Origin: Oscillospiraceae bacterium
Lineage (GTDB): Bacteria; Bacillota; Clostridia; Oscillospirales; Ruminococcaceae
Direction of reading: 5' to 3'
DNA: 64,000 nucleotides
Assembly (NCBI GenBank): GCA_025757845.1
Contig: CP107211.1
Span: 1-64,000, forward strand
The position numbers and the translations under genes were made by a program. The notes under the pieces were generated by a model. The model was not told the origin of the DNA, made no database searches, and saw only the letters and a program-made list of their open reading frames with translations. Shown here piece by piece: positions 46,011 through 54,821 of the stretch (its first letter is position 1; each line of letters begins with the position of its first letter).

Positions 46011-46925
46011 TTACTTTCCCGCCAGCAGAATGGCCAGCACGGCTTTCTGCACATGCAGGCGGTTCTCGGCTTCGTCAAAGATCTCGTCGGCGTGCTGCTC
46101 GAACACGGCGGTGGAGATCTCCTCGCCCCGGTGGGCGGGCAGGCAGTGCAGCACCATGGCGTCGGGCTTGGCGGCTTCCAGCAGCTTGCCGGTGAGCTGG
46201 AAGCCCACAAAATCTCGCAGGCGCTGCTCGCTCTCGGCGGTGCCGGGGGCGGCGGTGTTCCACACGGCAGTGGCCACCACATCCGCGTCCCGCACGCCCT
46301 CGACGGGGCTGGAGGTGAAGTGGAAAGCGCTGCCGTACTTGTGGGCAAGCATCAGTACGTCGGCGGCGGGGCGGTAAGCCTCCGGGCAGACGCAGGTGAC
46401 CTGCATCCCGGCCAGCAGGCCGCCCACGATGAGGCTGTTGGCCATGCTGCCGCCGTCGCCCACAAAGCAGAGCTTCCGCCCGGCCAGGGTGCCCCGGCGC
46501 TCCCGGATGGTCATCAGGTCGGCCAGCACCTGGCAGGGGTGCGCATAGTCGGTCAGGCCGTTGATCACCGGCACACCGGCCAGCTCGGCAAATTCTTCCA
46601 GATCCCGCTGGCGGTAGGTGCGCCAGACCACGCAGTCGTAGTAGCGGCCCAGCACCCGGGCGGTGTCCTTGAGGGGCTCGCCCCGGCCGGCCTGCAGCTC
46701 GGACGTGTTCATGTAATTGCCCAGGCCGCCCATCTGGTACACACCCACCTCAAAGCTGGTGCGGGTGCGGGTGGACGCCTTGGAAAACAGCATGGCCACC
46801 GTTTTACCGGCCAGCAGGGGGGCGGTGCCGCCCAGTTTCTGCTGTGCCTTGAGCTGGTCGGCCACATCCAGGATGTGGGTCAGCTCGCCGGGGGTCAGAT
46901 CGCTCATTTTCAGCAGATTTTTCAT
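46011..46925 (-). CDS. argF: Ornithine carbamoyltransferase
   Basis: A 304-residue enzyme that makes citrulline from ornithine and carbamoyl phosphate. Carbamoyl phosphate site FSKASTRTRTSFE (about residue 49-61), HPCQ in DYAHPCQVLADL, ornithine-site HCLPAHRGEEIS with the catalytic Cys. The ATG at 46925 overlaps the argD stop. It is the last gene of the operon. Confidence 0.95.
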   Translation of the reverse strand: MKNLLKMSDLTPGELTHILDVADQLKAQQKLGGTAPLLAGKTVAMLFSKASTRTRTSFEVGVYQMGGLGNYMNTSELQAGRGEPLKDTARVLGRYYDCVVWRTYRQRDLEEFAELAGVPVINGLTDYAHPCQVLADLMTIRERRGTLAGRKLCFVGDGGSMANSLIVGGLLAGMQVTCVCPEAYRPAADVLMLAHKYGSAFHFTSSPVEGVRDADVVATAVWNTAAPGTAESEQRLRDFVGFQLTGKLLEAAKPDAMVLHCLPAHRGEEISTAVFEQHADEIFDEAENRLHVQKAVLAILLAGK

Positions 46926-48124
46926 GCCTGCTCCTTCGGAGCCGTCGGCTCCATTGCACCCAGCACCTCGGCCAGGACCTCCAGTGCCATGTCCACATCG
47001 TGGGCGGTGAGGGTGAGCGGGGGCAGCAGGCGCAGGCGGGTCTTGGCGGTAAGCACCAGCAGGCCCTTTTCGCGGCAGGCAGCCAGCACATCGGCGGCGG
47101 TCACATCGTAGAACTCGATGCCCACCATCAGGCCGATGCCGGAAATGCTCTTGACATGGGGCAGCTTGGCGATGCCGGCACGCAGCTGCACGGCGCGGTC
47201 GTTGACATTGGCCAGGAAGCTGGTGTCCATGCGGTCCACCACCACGTTGGCACCGGCGCACACCACCGGGTTGCCGCCGAAGGTAGAGCCGTGGGTGCCG
47301 GGGCCCATGCCCTGGGCCACTTTTTCGCTCAGCAGCACGGCACCGATGGGCAAACCGCCGCCCAGGCCCTTGGCCAGGGTAACGATATCCGGCTTGAGGT
47401 TGTAGTGCTCGCAGCACAGGAAGGTGCCGGTGCGGCCCACGCCGGTCTGCACCTCGTCCACGATGAGCACCAGATCTTTTTCATCGCAGAGCTTGCGCAC
47501 AGCCTGCACATAGTCGGGGTCCAGCGCCATGACGCCGCCCTCGCCCTGGATGAGTTCCAGCATAACGGCGCAGGTGTTGCGGTCCACCAGCTCCTGCAGA
47601 GCCTCGATATCCCCCGCCGGGGCGTACAGGAACCCCTCATTGAAGGGGCCGAAATAGTTGTGGAACACCTCCTGACCGGTGGCGGTCAGGGTGGCGATGG
47701 TGCGGCCATGGAAGCTGTTGACCAGCGTGATGACCGTGGTGCGGTCCTTGCCGTAGTGGTCCACGCTGTACTTGCGGGCGGCCTTGATGGCACCCTCGTT
47801 GGCCTCGGCACCGGAGTTGCCGAAGAACACTCGGCTCATGCCGGTGCGCTTGCACAGCTTTTTGGCCAGCTTGCCGCAGGGGGCAGTATAGTACAGGTTG
47901 GAGGTGTGCTGCAGCTTGTGGGCCTGGTCGGACACGGCCTCGGCCCAGGCCAGGTCACAGTAGCCCAGGCTGTTGACGCCGATGCCGCTGGTGAAGTCCA
48001 GATACTTCTGGCCTTCGGGGCCCTCGGCATACAGGCCGTGGCCCTTTTCCAGCACCACGGGGTTGCGGTTATAGGTGTGCAGGACATACTCGTTGTCCCG
48101 CTTGATGACTTTTTCAGAATCCAT
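46922..48124 (-). CDS. argD: Acetylornithine aminotransferase
   Basis: A 400-residue class III PLP aminotransferase converting N-acetylglutamate semialdehyde to N-acetylornithine. GNSGAEANEGAIKAAR, DEVQTGVGRTG and the PLP Lys in TLAKGLGGGLPIGA are present. The ATG at 48124 has CAGGAGG nine bases upstream and gives the usual length. It overlaps argF by four bases. A 278-base gap with a repeat element separates it from argB. Confidence 0.95.
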   Translation of the reverse strand: MDSEKVIKRDNEYVLHTYNRNPVVLEKGHGLYAEGPEGQKYLDFTSGIGVNSLGYCDLAWAEAVSDQAHKLQHTSNLYYTAPCGKLAKKLCKRTGMSRVFFGNSGAEANEGAIKAARKYSVDHYGKDRTTVITLVNSFHGRTIATLTATGQEVFHNYFGPFNEGFLYAPAGDIEALQELVDRNTCAVMLELIQGEGGVMALDPDYVQAVRKLCDEKDLVLIVDEVQTGVGRTGTFLCCEHYNLKPDIVTLAKGLGGGLPIGAVLLSEKVAQGMGPGTHGSTFGGNPVVCAGANVVVDRMDTSFLANVNDRAVQLRAGIAKLPHVKSISGIGLMVGIEFYDVTAADVLAACREKGLLVLTAKTRLRLLPPLTLTAHDVDMALEVLAEVLGAMEPTAPKEQA

Positions 48125-48170
48125 AGATGTACCTCCTGTAAAATGGAGCAATTGTGCAAGGTTGGCATCC

Positions 48171-48312
48171 TCGCCCTCTCAGTCATCTCGCTTTGCTCGA
48201 TGCCAGCTCCCCCAAAGTGGGAGCCCTTGGCAGTCCATGCAAAGTTCACCTCTTTGCCAAAGCCTCTCCCCTTGGGAGAGGTGGATTTGCGCAGCAAAGA
48301 CGGAGAGGGCGA
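48171..48312. repeat. Dispersed palindromic repeat element between argB and argD
   Basis: About 142 bases with terminal inverted repeats TCGCCCTCTC and GAGAGGGCGA, holding internal hairpins CAGCTCCCCC...GTGGGAGC and GCCTCTCCCC...GGGAGAGG. A further GCTGAGAGGGTT end lies at 48350. It sits inside the arg operon. Confidence 0.75.
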
Positions 48313-48402
48313 GCCCGCTAAAATAATCATGCCAAATGCCGCACAGCGGCTGAGAGGGTTCGTTGCTCTTATTATAAGTCCATCTCCGGTTTTCCGCAAT
48401 GC

Positions 48403-49257
48403 TTATTCCCGGTGGCTGCGGCGGTAGAAGCGGGTGCCGGAGCCCCGGTCGGAGAACAGCTCCAGCAGGATGGAATGGGGCACGCGGCCGTCGATGATGA
48501 CCGCCTCGTGCACGCCCTGATAGATGGCATCGGCCATGCCGCCGATCTTGGGGATCATGCCGCCTGCGATGATCCCGGCGGACTTGTAGCCCTCGATCTC
48601 GGACACTTCCACCTCGGGGATGAGGGTGCTCTCGTCGTCCTTGTCCCGCAGCAGGCCCGCAATATCGGTCATGGACACCAGCTTTTCGGCCTTGAGGGCA
48701 ATGGCGATCTGAGCCGCTGCGGTATCGGCGTTGACGTTGTAGGCCTGGCCCAGGTCATCCATGCCGACGGTTGCGATCACCGGGATGAAGCCGCCGTCCA
48801 GCAGGCTGGCGATCAGGGTGGCATCCACATGGACGATCTCGCCCACATGGCCCAGCTGGGGGTCCAGCTCGGTGCAGCGCAGCATCTGGCCGTCCATGCC
48901 GCACAGGCCCACGCCGCGGCCCCGCAGCTTTGCCACCAGATCCTTATTCACCTTACCGGCCAGCACCTGCTGCACGATCTCCATGGTGGCGTCATCCGTG
49001 ACGCGCAGACCGTTGGCGAAATGGCTCTCCACGCCCACCTTCTTGAGCATCTCATTGATGGCCGGGCCGCCGCCGTGCACCAGCACCACCCGCACGCCCA
49101 GCAGGGTAAGGGTGACCAGATCGTTCATGACGGCGTTCTTGAGTTCTTCGTTGATCATGGCATTGCCGCCGTACTTCACCACCATGGTCTTTCCGTGATA
49201 TTTCTGGATGTAAGGGGTGGCCTCGGAAAACAGGCGCGCCATTTCTTCATTTTTCAT
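48403..49257 (-). CDS. argB: Acetylglutamate kinase
   Basis: A 284-residue amino-acid kinase. VVKYGGNAM near residue 28, VHGGGPAINEMLKK about 60-73, NVNADTAAAQIA about 173-184, GGMIPKI about 226-232. It phosphorylates N-acetylglutamate, usually the arginine-inhibited step. An N-terminal helix of about 20 residues (ARLFSEATPYIQKYHGKT) is of the kind seen in arginine-sensitive hexameric forms. It follows argJ by 15 bases. Confidence 0.95.
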   Translation of the reverse strand: MKNEEMARLFSEATPYIQKYHGKTMVVKYGGNAMINEELKNAVMNDLVTLTLLGVRVVLVHGGGPAINEMLKKVGVESHFANGLRVTDDATMEIVQQVLAGKVNKDLVAKLRGRGVGLCGMDGQMLRCTELDPQLGHVGEIVHVDATLIASLLDGGFIPVIATVGMDDLGQAYNVNADTAAAQIAIALKAEKLVSMTDIAGLLRDKDDESTLIPEVEVSEIEGYKSAGIIAGGMIPKIGGMADAIYQGVHEAVIIDGRVPHSILLELFSDRGSGTRFYRRSHRE

Positions 49258-49272
49258 CTGTGTCTGCTCCTA

Positions 49273-50502
49273 TCAGGTGCGGTAATCGCCGTTGATCTTG
49301 ACGTAATCGTAGGTCAGGTCGCAGCCCCAGGCCTTGGCGCTGGCGTCGCCGGTGCCCATATCCACCTTGACCAGCACATCGTGCTCGGCCAGCACCTTGG
49401 CGGCCTCGTCCTCGCTGTAGGGGTGGTAGGCAGCATTCTCGCACACATACACCTCACCGGCGGCGCTGGACAGCCAGACACACACCTTGTCGATAGAGAA
49501 ATCGCCGGGGGTGTAGCCGATGGCGCACAGGATGCGGCCCCAGTTGGCGTCGCGGCCAAAGACCGCAGCCTTGAACAGGTTGGAGCACACCACACTGCGG
49601 CTCACCGCACGGGCAGTTTTCAGGTCGGGGGCGTGGGTCACCTCGCAGGTGATGAGGTGGGTAGCGCCCTCACCGTCACCGGCGTGCTCCGCGCACATGT
49701 GCTCCGCAATGGCGGTCAGGGCCGCCACAAAGGCATGGTAATCCTCGTTTTCCTCGCAGATCTCCGGATTCCCGGCAAGGCCGGAAGCCATGATGATGAG
49801 GGTATCATTCGTGGAGGTGTCCAGATCCACGCTCATCTGGTTGTAGGTGCCGGGCACCACGGTCTTGAGGGCCTTTTCCAGCAGGACGGGGGACACCGCC
49901 GCGTCGGTGGTGTAGAAGGCCAGCATGGTGGCCATGTTGGGGGCGATCATGCCGCTGCCCTTGCCGATGGCACCCACGGTGCACATCTTGCCGCCCAGCT
50001 CAAACTGGATGGCGTACTCCTTTTTATGGGTGTCGGTGGTCATGATGGCCGTGGCAGCGTCGGTGCTGCCTTGCTCGGTGGCGGCCAGCTTGGCGGCGGC
50101 GGCAGGGATGCCCCGGGCAAACGGGTCGATGACCATGGGCTGGCCGATGACACCGGTGGAAGCGGGCAGAACGTCCATGGCGTCGATGTCCAGTGCCTTG
50201 CCCACCAGCTCACAGCATTCCTCGGCCAGCGCCACGCCGTTGGCGGCGCAGGTGTTGGCGTTGCCGCTGTTCACCACGATGGCCTGGGCATAGCCGTCGG
50301 CCAGATGGGCGCGGTCCACCTTGATGGGTGCGCCGCACACCTTATTGGTGGTGTACACACCGGCGGCGGCACAGCGCACATCGGCCTTGATGAGTGCCAG
50401 GTCGTATTTTTCGCTATGGTTTGCGCGGATGCCGCAGTGCACGCCAGCCGCTGCAAACCCCTTGGGCGCACAGATGCCGCCCATAACTTCTTTATACTGC
50501 AT
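49273..50502 (-). CDS. argJ: Bifunctional ornithine acetyltransferase/N-acetylglutamate synthase
   Basis: A 409-residue precursor that cleaves itself before the Thr of GMIAPNMATMLAF into two chains. It moves acetyl from N-acetylornithine to glutamate, closing the cyclic arginine pathway, so argE and argA are not needed. AAAGGAGA precedes the ATG at 50502. Gap to argC contains a repeat element. Confidence 0.95.
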   Translation of the reverse strand: MQYKEVMGGICAPKGFAAAGVHCGIRANHSEKYDLALIKADVRCAAAGVYTTNKVCGAPIKVDRAHLADGYAQAIVVNSGNANTCAANGVALAEECCELVGKALDIDAMDVLPASTGVIGQPMVIDPFARGIPAAAAKLAATEQGSTDAATAIMTTDTHKKEYAIQFELGGKMCTVGAIGKGSGMIAPNMATMLAFYTTDAAVSPVLLEKALKTVVPGTYNQMSVDLDTSTNDTLIIMASGLAGNPEICEENEDYHAFVAALTAIAEHMCAEHAGDGEGATHLITCEVTHAPDLKTARAVSRSVVCSNLFKAAVFGRDANWGRILCAIGYTPGDFSIDKVCVWLSSAAGEVYVCENAAYHPYSEDEAAKVLAEHDVLVKVDMGTGDASAKAWGCDLTYDYVKINGDYRT

Positions 50503-50525
50503 AAAGATTCTCCTTTCCCACAAAC

Positions 50526-50652
50526 ACTCCCTCAGTCACGGCATTCGCCGTGCCAGCTCCCTCATGGAGGGAGCCTTTGCGTAACCATCAGCTGCAAAAG
50601 CCTCCCTCTTTGAGGGAGGTGGATGCGAACACCGTGAGCAGACGAAGGGAGT
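50526..50652. repeat. Dispersed palindromic repeat element between argC and argJ
   Basis: About 127 bases with ends ACTCCCTCAGTC and GACGAAGGGAGT, internal hairpins CAGCTCCCTC...GAGGGAGC and CCTCCCTC...GAGGGAGG. Same plan as 48171 and 60338. Confidence 0.8.
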
Positions 50653-50655
50653 TTT

Positions 50656-51597
50656 TTATTCCAGTCCTTCGGTCTCCGGCAGGCCCAGCATCAGGTTCAT
50701 GCACTGGACCGCTGCGCCGGAAGAGCCCTTGCCCAGATTGTCGAACAGCGAGACCAGCATCATCTGGTCACCTGCGGCGTTCACGGTCAGGTACAGCTCC
50801 ATGCGGTCGGTGCCGGCCATGGCGTTGGAGTACAGGCCGTTTTCCGGCAGAGGTGCGTTCAGGGCGTGCACCTTCACGGTGGCGGCATCCTTATAGTAGT
50901 CTGCCAGACCGGCGGCCACGGCTTCGGCGGTGGTACCGGCCACGGTCAGGTCCAGCGGCACCAGCACCTGCATGCCGCAGTAGTAATCGCACACCACCGG
51001 CACGAACATGGGCGTATGGGCCAGGCCGCTGATCTCCTTCATCTCCGGCAGATGCTTGTGGGCAAGGCTCAGGCCGTAGCTCTTGGGCGCGTCCAACTTG
51101 CTGTGGGCCGGGCGGTCAGCGCTCTCATACTCGGCGATCATCTTCTTGCCGCCGCCGGAGTAGCCGGAAATGCCGGTGCAGCTGAAGGGATAGTCCTTCG
51201 GGGCCAGACCCAGCTCCACCAGCGGGCGGGCGATGCTGATAAAGCCGCTGGCATAGCAGCCGGGCACCGCCACACGATCGGAATTCTTGATCTTCTCTTT
51301 CTGGCCCTTCAGCTCCGGGAAGCCGTAGTCCCAGGCGGCATCGGTACGGAAGGCGGTGGAGGTGTCCAGCACCTTCACGTCCGGGCGCAGCAGAGGCATG
51401 ACCTCTCTGGAAGCTGCATCCGGCAGGCAGAGGAAGGCAAGGTCTGCCGAATTGATGACCTTTGCCCGCTCGTTCACATCCTTACGGCCCTCGGCCGAGA
51501 TGGACAGCAGCTCGATCTCCGGGCGTGCAGCCAGCCGGTCGGCGATGCGCAGACCGGTGGTGCCGGAGGAGCCGTCAATGAATACTTTTACACTCAT
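50656..51597 (-). CDS. argC: N-acetyl-gamma-glutamyl-phosphate reductase (short, type 2)
   Basis: A 313-residue NADPH enzyme. KVFIDGSSGTTGLRI at the start is the dinucleotide loop, VPGCYASGF (about 138-146) holds the catalytic Cys, HKHLPEM (about 196) the acid-base His. It is about 35 residues shorter than the E. coli type, matching the type 2 ArgC. Its ATG overlaps the argH stop. Confidence 0.93.
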   Translation of the reverse strand: MSVKVFIDGSSGTTGLRIADRLAARPEIELLSISAEGRKDVNERAKVINSADLAFLCLPDAASREVMPLLRPDVKVLDTSTAFRTDAAWDYGFPELKGQKEKIKNSDRVAVPGCYASGFISIARPLVELGLAPKDYPFSCTGISGYSGGGKKMIAEYESADRPAHSKLDAPKSYGLSLAHKHLPEMKEISGLAHTPMFVPVVCDYYCGMQVLVPLDLTVAGTTAEAVAAGLADYYKDAATVKVHALNAPLPENGLYSNAMAGTDRMELYLTVNAAGDQMMLVSLFDNLGKGSSGAAVQCMNLMLGLPETEGLE

Positions 51598-52994
51598 GCG
51601 TTCTTTTCCTCCCAGGCGGTCAGCTGTGCAGCCGCCAGTGCGATCTGGTTCTTCACGCTGGCTTCGCTGGGGCCGCCGTAGCTGGTGCGGCCCTCGCAGC
51701 ACTTGACCAGATCAATGGCTTCGTAAATATCGCCCTCGAACAGGCCGCTGTAGCCCTTGAACTCGTCCAAGGTCAGTTCCTCCAGCGTCTTGTCCTTGGC
51801 AATGCAGTCCGACACCATGCAGCCGGTGAGCTTGTAGGCATCCCGGAAGGGCATGCCCTTCTTGGTGAGGTAGTCGGCGCAGTCGGTGGCGTTGATAAAG
51901 CCCTTGGCAGCGGCGCGGCGCATGTTGGCCGGGATGGTTTTCATGGTGTCCAGCATGGGGGTCACCGTTTTCAGGCACAGTTCCAGCGTGTCCACGGCGT
52001 CAAAGATGGCTTCCTTATCTTCCTGCATGTCCTTGTTGTAAGCCAGCGGGATGCCCTTCATCATGACCAGCAGGGTGTTCAGGTCGCCGTAGACGCGGCC
52101 GGTCTTGCCGCGGATGAGCTCGGTAACGTCGGGGTTCTTCTTCTGGGGCATGATGGACGAACCGGTGGTGAACGCGTCGTCCAGCTCGATGAACTTGAAC
52201 TCCCAGCTGCACCACAGGATAATTTCCTCAGAAAGGCGGGACAGGTGCATCATGCAGATGGAGATGGCGTTGGCCAGCTCGATGCAGAAATCACGGTCGG
52301 ACACGCCGTCCAGACTGTTGGCGCAGGGGGCTGCAAAACCCAGCTTCTCGGCGGTGAACTGGCGGTCCAGCGGGTAGGTGGTACCGGCCAGTGCACCGGA
52401 GCCCAGCGGGCACTGGGCGTCCATGCGGGCGGTGGCATCCTCAAAACGCTGCAGGTCCCGCAGCAGCATGGAGGCGTAGGCCATGAGCGCATGGCCGAAG
52501 GTGATGGGCTGGGCGCGCTGCAGGTGGGTATAGCCGGGCATGACGGCGGTGGTGTTCTCGCTGGCCTTCCTGCAGATGACCTTGATGAGCTCCACGATGT
52601 AGGCCTGCAGGGTGTGGCTGTAGTCCCGCAGGGTCAGGCGGATGTCCAGGGCCACCTGATCGTTGCGGCTGCGGCCGGTGTGCAGGCGCTTGCCGGCATC
52701 GCCGATGCGGGCGGTGAGGGTCTGCTCCACAAAGGTGTGCACATCCTCGGCATTGGGGTCGATCTCCAGTTTGCCGGAGGCCAGGTCATCCGCGATGGAG
52801 GCCAGACCGTTGAGGATATCCTCACAATCCTTCTCCGAGATGATGCCCTGCTTAGCCAGCATGGCGGCGTGCACACCGCTGCCGCGCATATCCTGCGCGA
52901 TCATGCGCTGGTCGAACCGGATGGAGGAGTTGAAGTCGTTCACGCGGGAGTCCACCGCCTTGGAAAAGCGGCCCTTCCAGAGTTGTTCTGCCAT
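51594..52994 (-). CDS. argH: Argininosuccinate lyase
   Basis: A 466-residue lyase releasing arginine and fumarate. GRFSKAVDSRVNDFNSS at the start, HTGRSRNDQVA (about residue 110), the signature GSSIMPQKKNPDVTELIRGK (about 275-294) with its catalytic Ser. AAGGAG lies before ATG 52994. It overlaps argC by four bases and follows argG by 145. Confidence 0.96.
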   Translation of the reverse strand: MAEQLWKGRFSKAVDSRVNDFNSSIRFDQRMIAQDMRGSGVHAAMLAKQGIISEKDCEDILNGLASIADDLASGKLEIDPNAEDVHTFVEQTLTARIGDAGKRLHTGRSRNDQVALDIRLTLRDYSHTLQAYIVELIKVICRKASENTTAVMPGYTHLQRAQPITFGHALMAYASMLLRDLQRFEDATARMDAQCPLGSGALAGTTYPLDRQFTAEKLGFAAPCANSLDGVSDRDFCIELANAISICMMHLSRLSEEIILWCSWEFKFIELDDAFTTGSSIMPQKKNPDVTELIRGKTGRVYGDLNTLLVMMKGIPLAYNKDMQEDKEAIFDAVDTLELCLKTVTPMLDTMKTIPANMRRAAAKGFINATDCADYLTKKGMPFRDAYKLTGCMVSDCIAKDKTLEELTLDEFKGYSGLFEGDIYEAIDLVKCCEGRTSYGGPSEASVKNQIALAAAQLTAWEEKNA

Positions 52995-53139
52995 AAAAAT
53001 AAACTCCTTATAAAAACGGCAAAGCCGCCGCAGGGGAAAACGCTCCCGCGGCGGTGCCGCCGGCAACGATGCCGGTTGGATGAAACTTCTGCATGAAAGT
53101 GTGAAAACACGCAGAAGGGAAGATGTTATTGCCGAATGT

Positions 53140-54372
53140 TTACTGGATCTCGGGCCAGTTCTTGCTCAGCTTTGCGCGCTCCTTGATGGACAGGCCGAAC
53201 AGGTTGATGAAGCCGGCGGAATCTGCCTGGTTGTAATCATCATCCTCGCCGAAGGAAGCGGTCTGCTCGTCGTACAGGGTGTACGGAGAGGTGACGCCGG
53301 CGTTGATCATGTTGCCCTTGTACAGCTTCAGCTTCACATCGCCGGTCACGGTCTTTTCCAGGCTGTCGGCGAAGGCGTCCAGAGCCTCACGCAGCGGGGT
53401 GAACCACTGGCCGTTGTAGACGATGTCGGCGTACTTCTGGGCCAGCTGTGCCTTGAAGTGAGAGCTCTCCTTGTCCAGGGTGATGGTCTCCAGCACGTTG
53501 ATGGCCTTGTACAGGATGGCACCGCCGGGAGTCTCGTACACGCCGCGGCTCTTCATGCCCACCAGGCGGTTCTCCACGATGTCCAGCAGGCCGATGCCGT
53601 TGGCACCGCCCAGCTGGTTCAGGTACTCCACCAGCTCCACAGCACCCATCTCCTTGCCGTCTACGGCGGTGGGGATGCCCTTTTCAAAGTGGATGGTCAC
53701 ATAAGTCGGGGTGTCGGGAGCCTGCTCCGGGCTGACACCCAGCTCCAGGAAGCCGGGCTTGTTGTACTGGGGCTCGTTGGCGGGGCACTCCAGATCCAGG
53801 CCCTCGTGGCTCAGGTGCCACAGGTTCTTGTCCTTGGAGTAGTTGGTCTCACGGTTGATCTTCAGGGGGATGTGGTGAGCCTCAGCGTAGTCGATCTCTT
53901 CGTCACGGCTCTTGATGTCCCACTCACGCCACGGAGCAATGATGGCCATATCGGGGCACAGGGCCTTGAGGGTCAGCTCAAAACGCACCTGGTCGTTGCC
54001 CTTGCCGGTGCAGCCGTGGCAGATGGCGTCCGCGCCTTCCTTGATGGCGATGTCGGCCAGAGCCTTGGCGATGCAGGGACGTGCAAAGCTGGTGCCCAGC
54101 AGGTAGTCCTCGTACTTGGCGCCGAACTTCAGGGTGGGGAAGATGTAGTTCTCCACAAAGTCCTTCTTCAGGTCCAGCACATACAGCTTGGAAGCGCCGG
54201 TCGCCTTGGCCTTCTCTTCCAGACCGTCCAGCTCGGTGCCCTGGCCCACATCACCGGAAACGGCGATGACCTCGCAGTTGTTGTAGTTTTCCTTCAGCCA
54301 GGGAATGATGATGGAGGTGTCCAGACCGCCGGAATAAGCCAGCACTACTTTTTTGATATCCTGCTTTTTCAT
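53140..54372 (-). CDS. argG: Argininosuccinate synthase
   Basis: A 410-residue ATP enzyme joining citrulline and aspartate. [12 protein letters not shown] near residue 9-20 is the PP-loop, [13 protein letters not shown] about 120-132, and [17 protein letters not shown] late. AAAGGAG precedes ATG 54372. First gene of the arg operon, behind the promoter at 54464 and ArgR-box-like sites at 54543. Confidence 0.96.
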   Translation of the reverse strand: MKKQDIKKVVLAYSGGLDTSIIIPWLKENYNNCEVIAVSGDVGQGTELDGLEEKAKATGASKLYVLDLKKDFVENYIFPTLKFGAKYEDYLLGTSFARPCIAKALADIAIKEGADAICHGCTGKGNDQVRFELTLKALCPDMAIIAPWREWDIKSRDEEIDYAEAHHIPLKINRETNYSKDKNLWHLSHEGLDLECPANEPQYNKPGFLELGVSPEQAPDTPTYVTIHFEKGIPTAVDGKEMGAVELVEYLNQLGGANGIGLLDIVENRLVGMKSRGVYETPGGAILYKAINVLETITLDKESSHFKAQLAQKYADIVYNGQWFTPLREALDAFADSLEKTVTGDVKLKLYKGNMINAGVTSPYTLYDEQTASFGEDDDYNQADSAGFINLFGLSIKERAKLSKNWPEIQ

Positions 54373-54463
54373 AATGAACGCTCCTTTATAAAAATACACT
54401 TTTGTTCCCTGATGCAAGCATCCCTCTTGCACCCTCTATCTGCGGTTCGCTTTGGATGGTTTT

Positions 54464-54491
54464 ATTATACACCATGCGGCTTTTTCGTCAA
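54464..54491 (-). promoter_or_regulatory. Promoter of the arginine operon
   Basis: TTGACG, 16 bases, TATAAT on the minus strand, about 90 bases before the argG ATG. Confidence 0.8.
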
Positions 54492-54542
54492 TGACAAAAA
54501 CTGCCAAACCTTGGGCGGCTTTGCACGGCGTTTTGGTTCAAT

Positions 54543-54611
54543 TTGCATCTTTATGCAATTTAAAGATAATATATTCGCATATTATGCAATGCAGGTGTAT
54601 ATTCTCATGCA
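54543..54611. promoter_or_regulatory. Cluster of ArgR-box-like palindromes
   Basis: Three sites in phase: TTGCATCTTTATGCAA at 54543-54558 (perfect), TTCGCATATTATGCAA at 54574-54589, and TGTATATTCTCATGCA at 54596-54611. The first and second start 31 bases apart. The spaced TGCAT/ATGCA halves resemble ARG boxes. They lie 50-120 bases upstream of the arg promoter. Confidence 0.6.
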
Positions 54612-54658
54612 GTCTGCCGGGCGGCGCTCAGGGTAAGTTCCGTTTCAGGGGTCGGTGC

Positions 54659-54740
54659 CGCCGCAGGCGTGACGGAGAGGGCAAGGCTCCCTCATTGAGG
54701 GAGCTGGCAAAGCCGTCAGGCTTTGACGGAAGGAGTTTCT
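54659..54740. repeat. Partial copy of the dispersed palindromic repeat
   Basis: GTGACGGAGAGGGCAAGGCTCC, the inner hairpin GCTCCCTC...GAGGGAGC, and GACGGAAGGAGTTT; one end is missing compared with 50526. The sequence 54373-54821 otherwise contains only the arg control sites and a terminator. Confidence 0.65.
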
Positions 54741-54752
54741 TCAGCACACAAA

Positions 54753-54788
54753 AAGGGAGCGGCTCCCGTTTTTGGGAGCCGCTCCTTG
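54753..54788 (-). terminator. Terminator of the secreted cysteine-repeat protein gene
   Basis: On the minus strand AAGGAGCGGCTCCC and GGGAGCCGCTCCCTT pair around AAAAAC, followed by TTTTTG. Confidence 0.88.
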
Positions 54789-54821
54789 CGGTCATATCAG
54801 GGGTATTTGTTGCACAGGGCC

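Noticed and set aside
48412..50613. 733-codon plus-strand frame opposite argB and argJ
   Set aside because: Antisense of two clear arginine genes; composition artefact.
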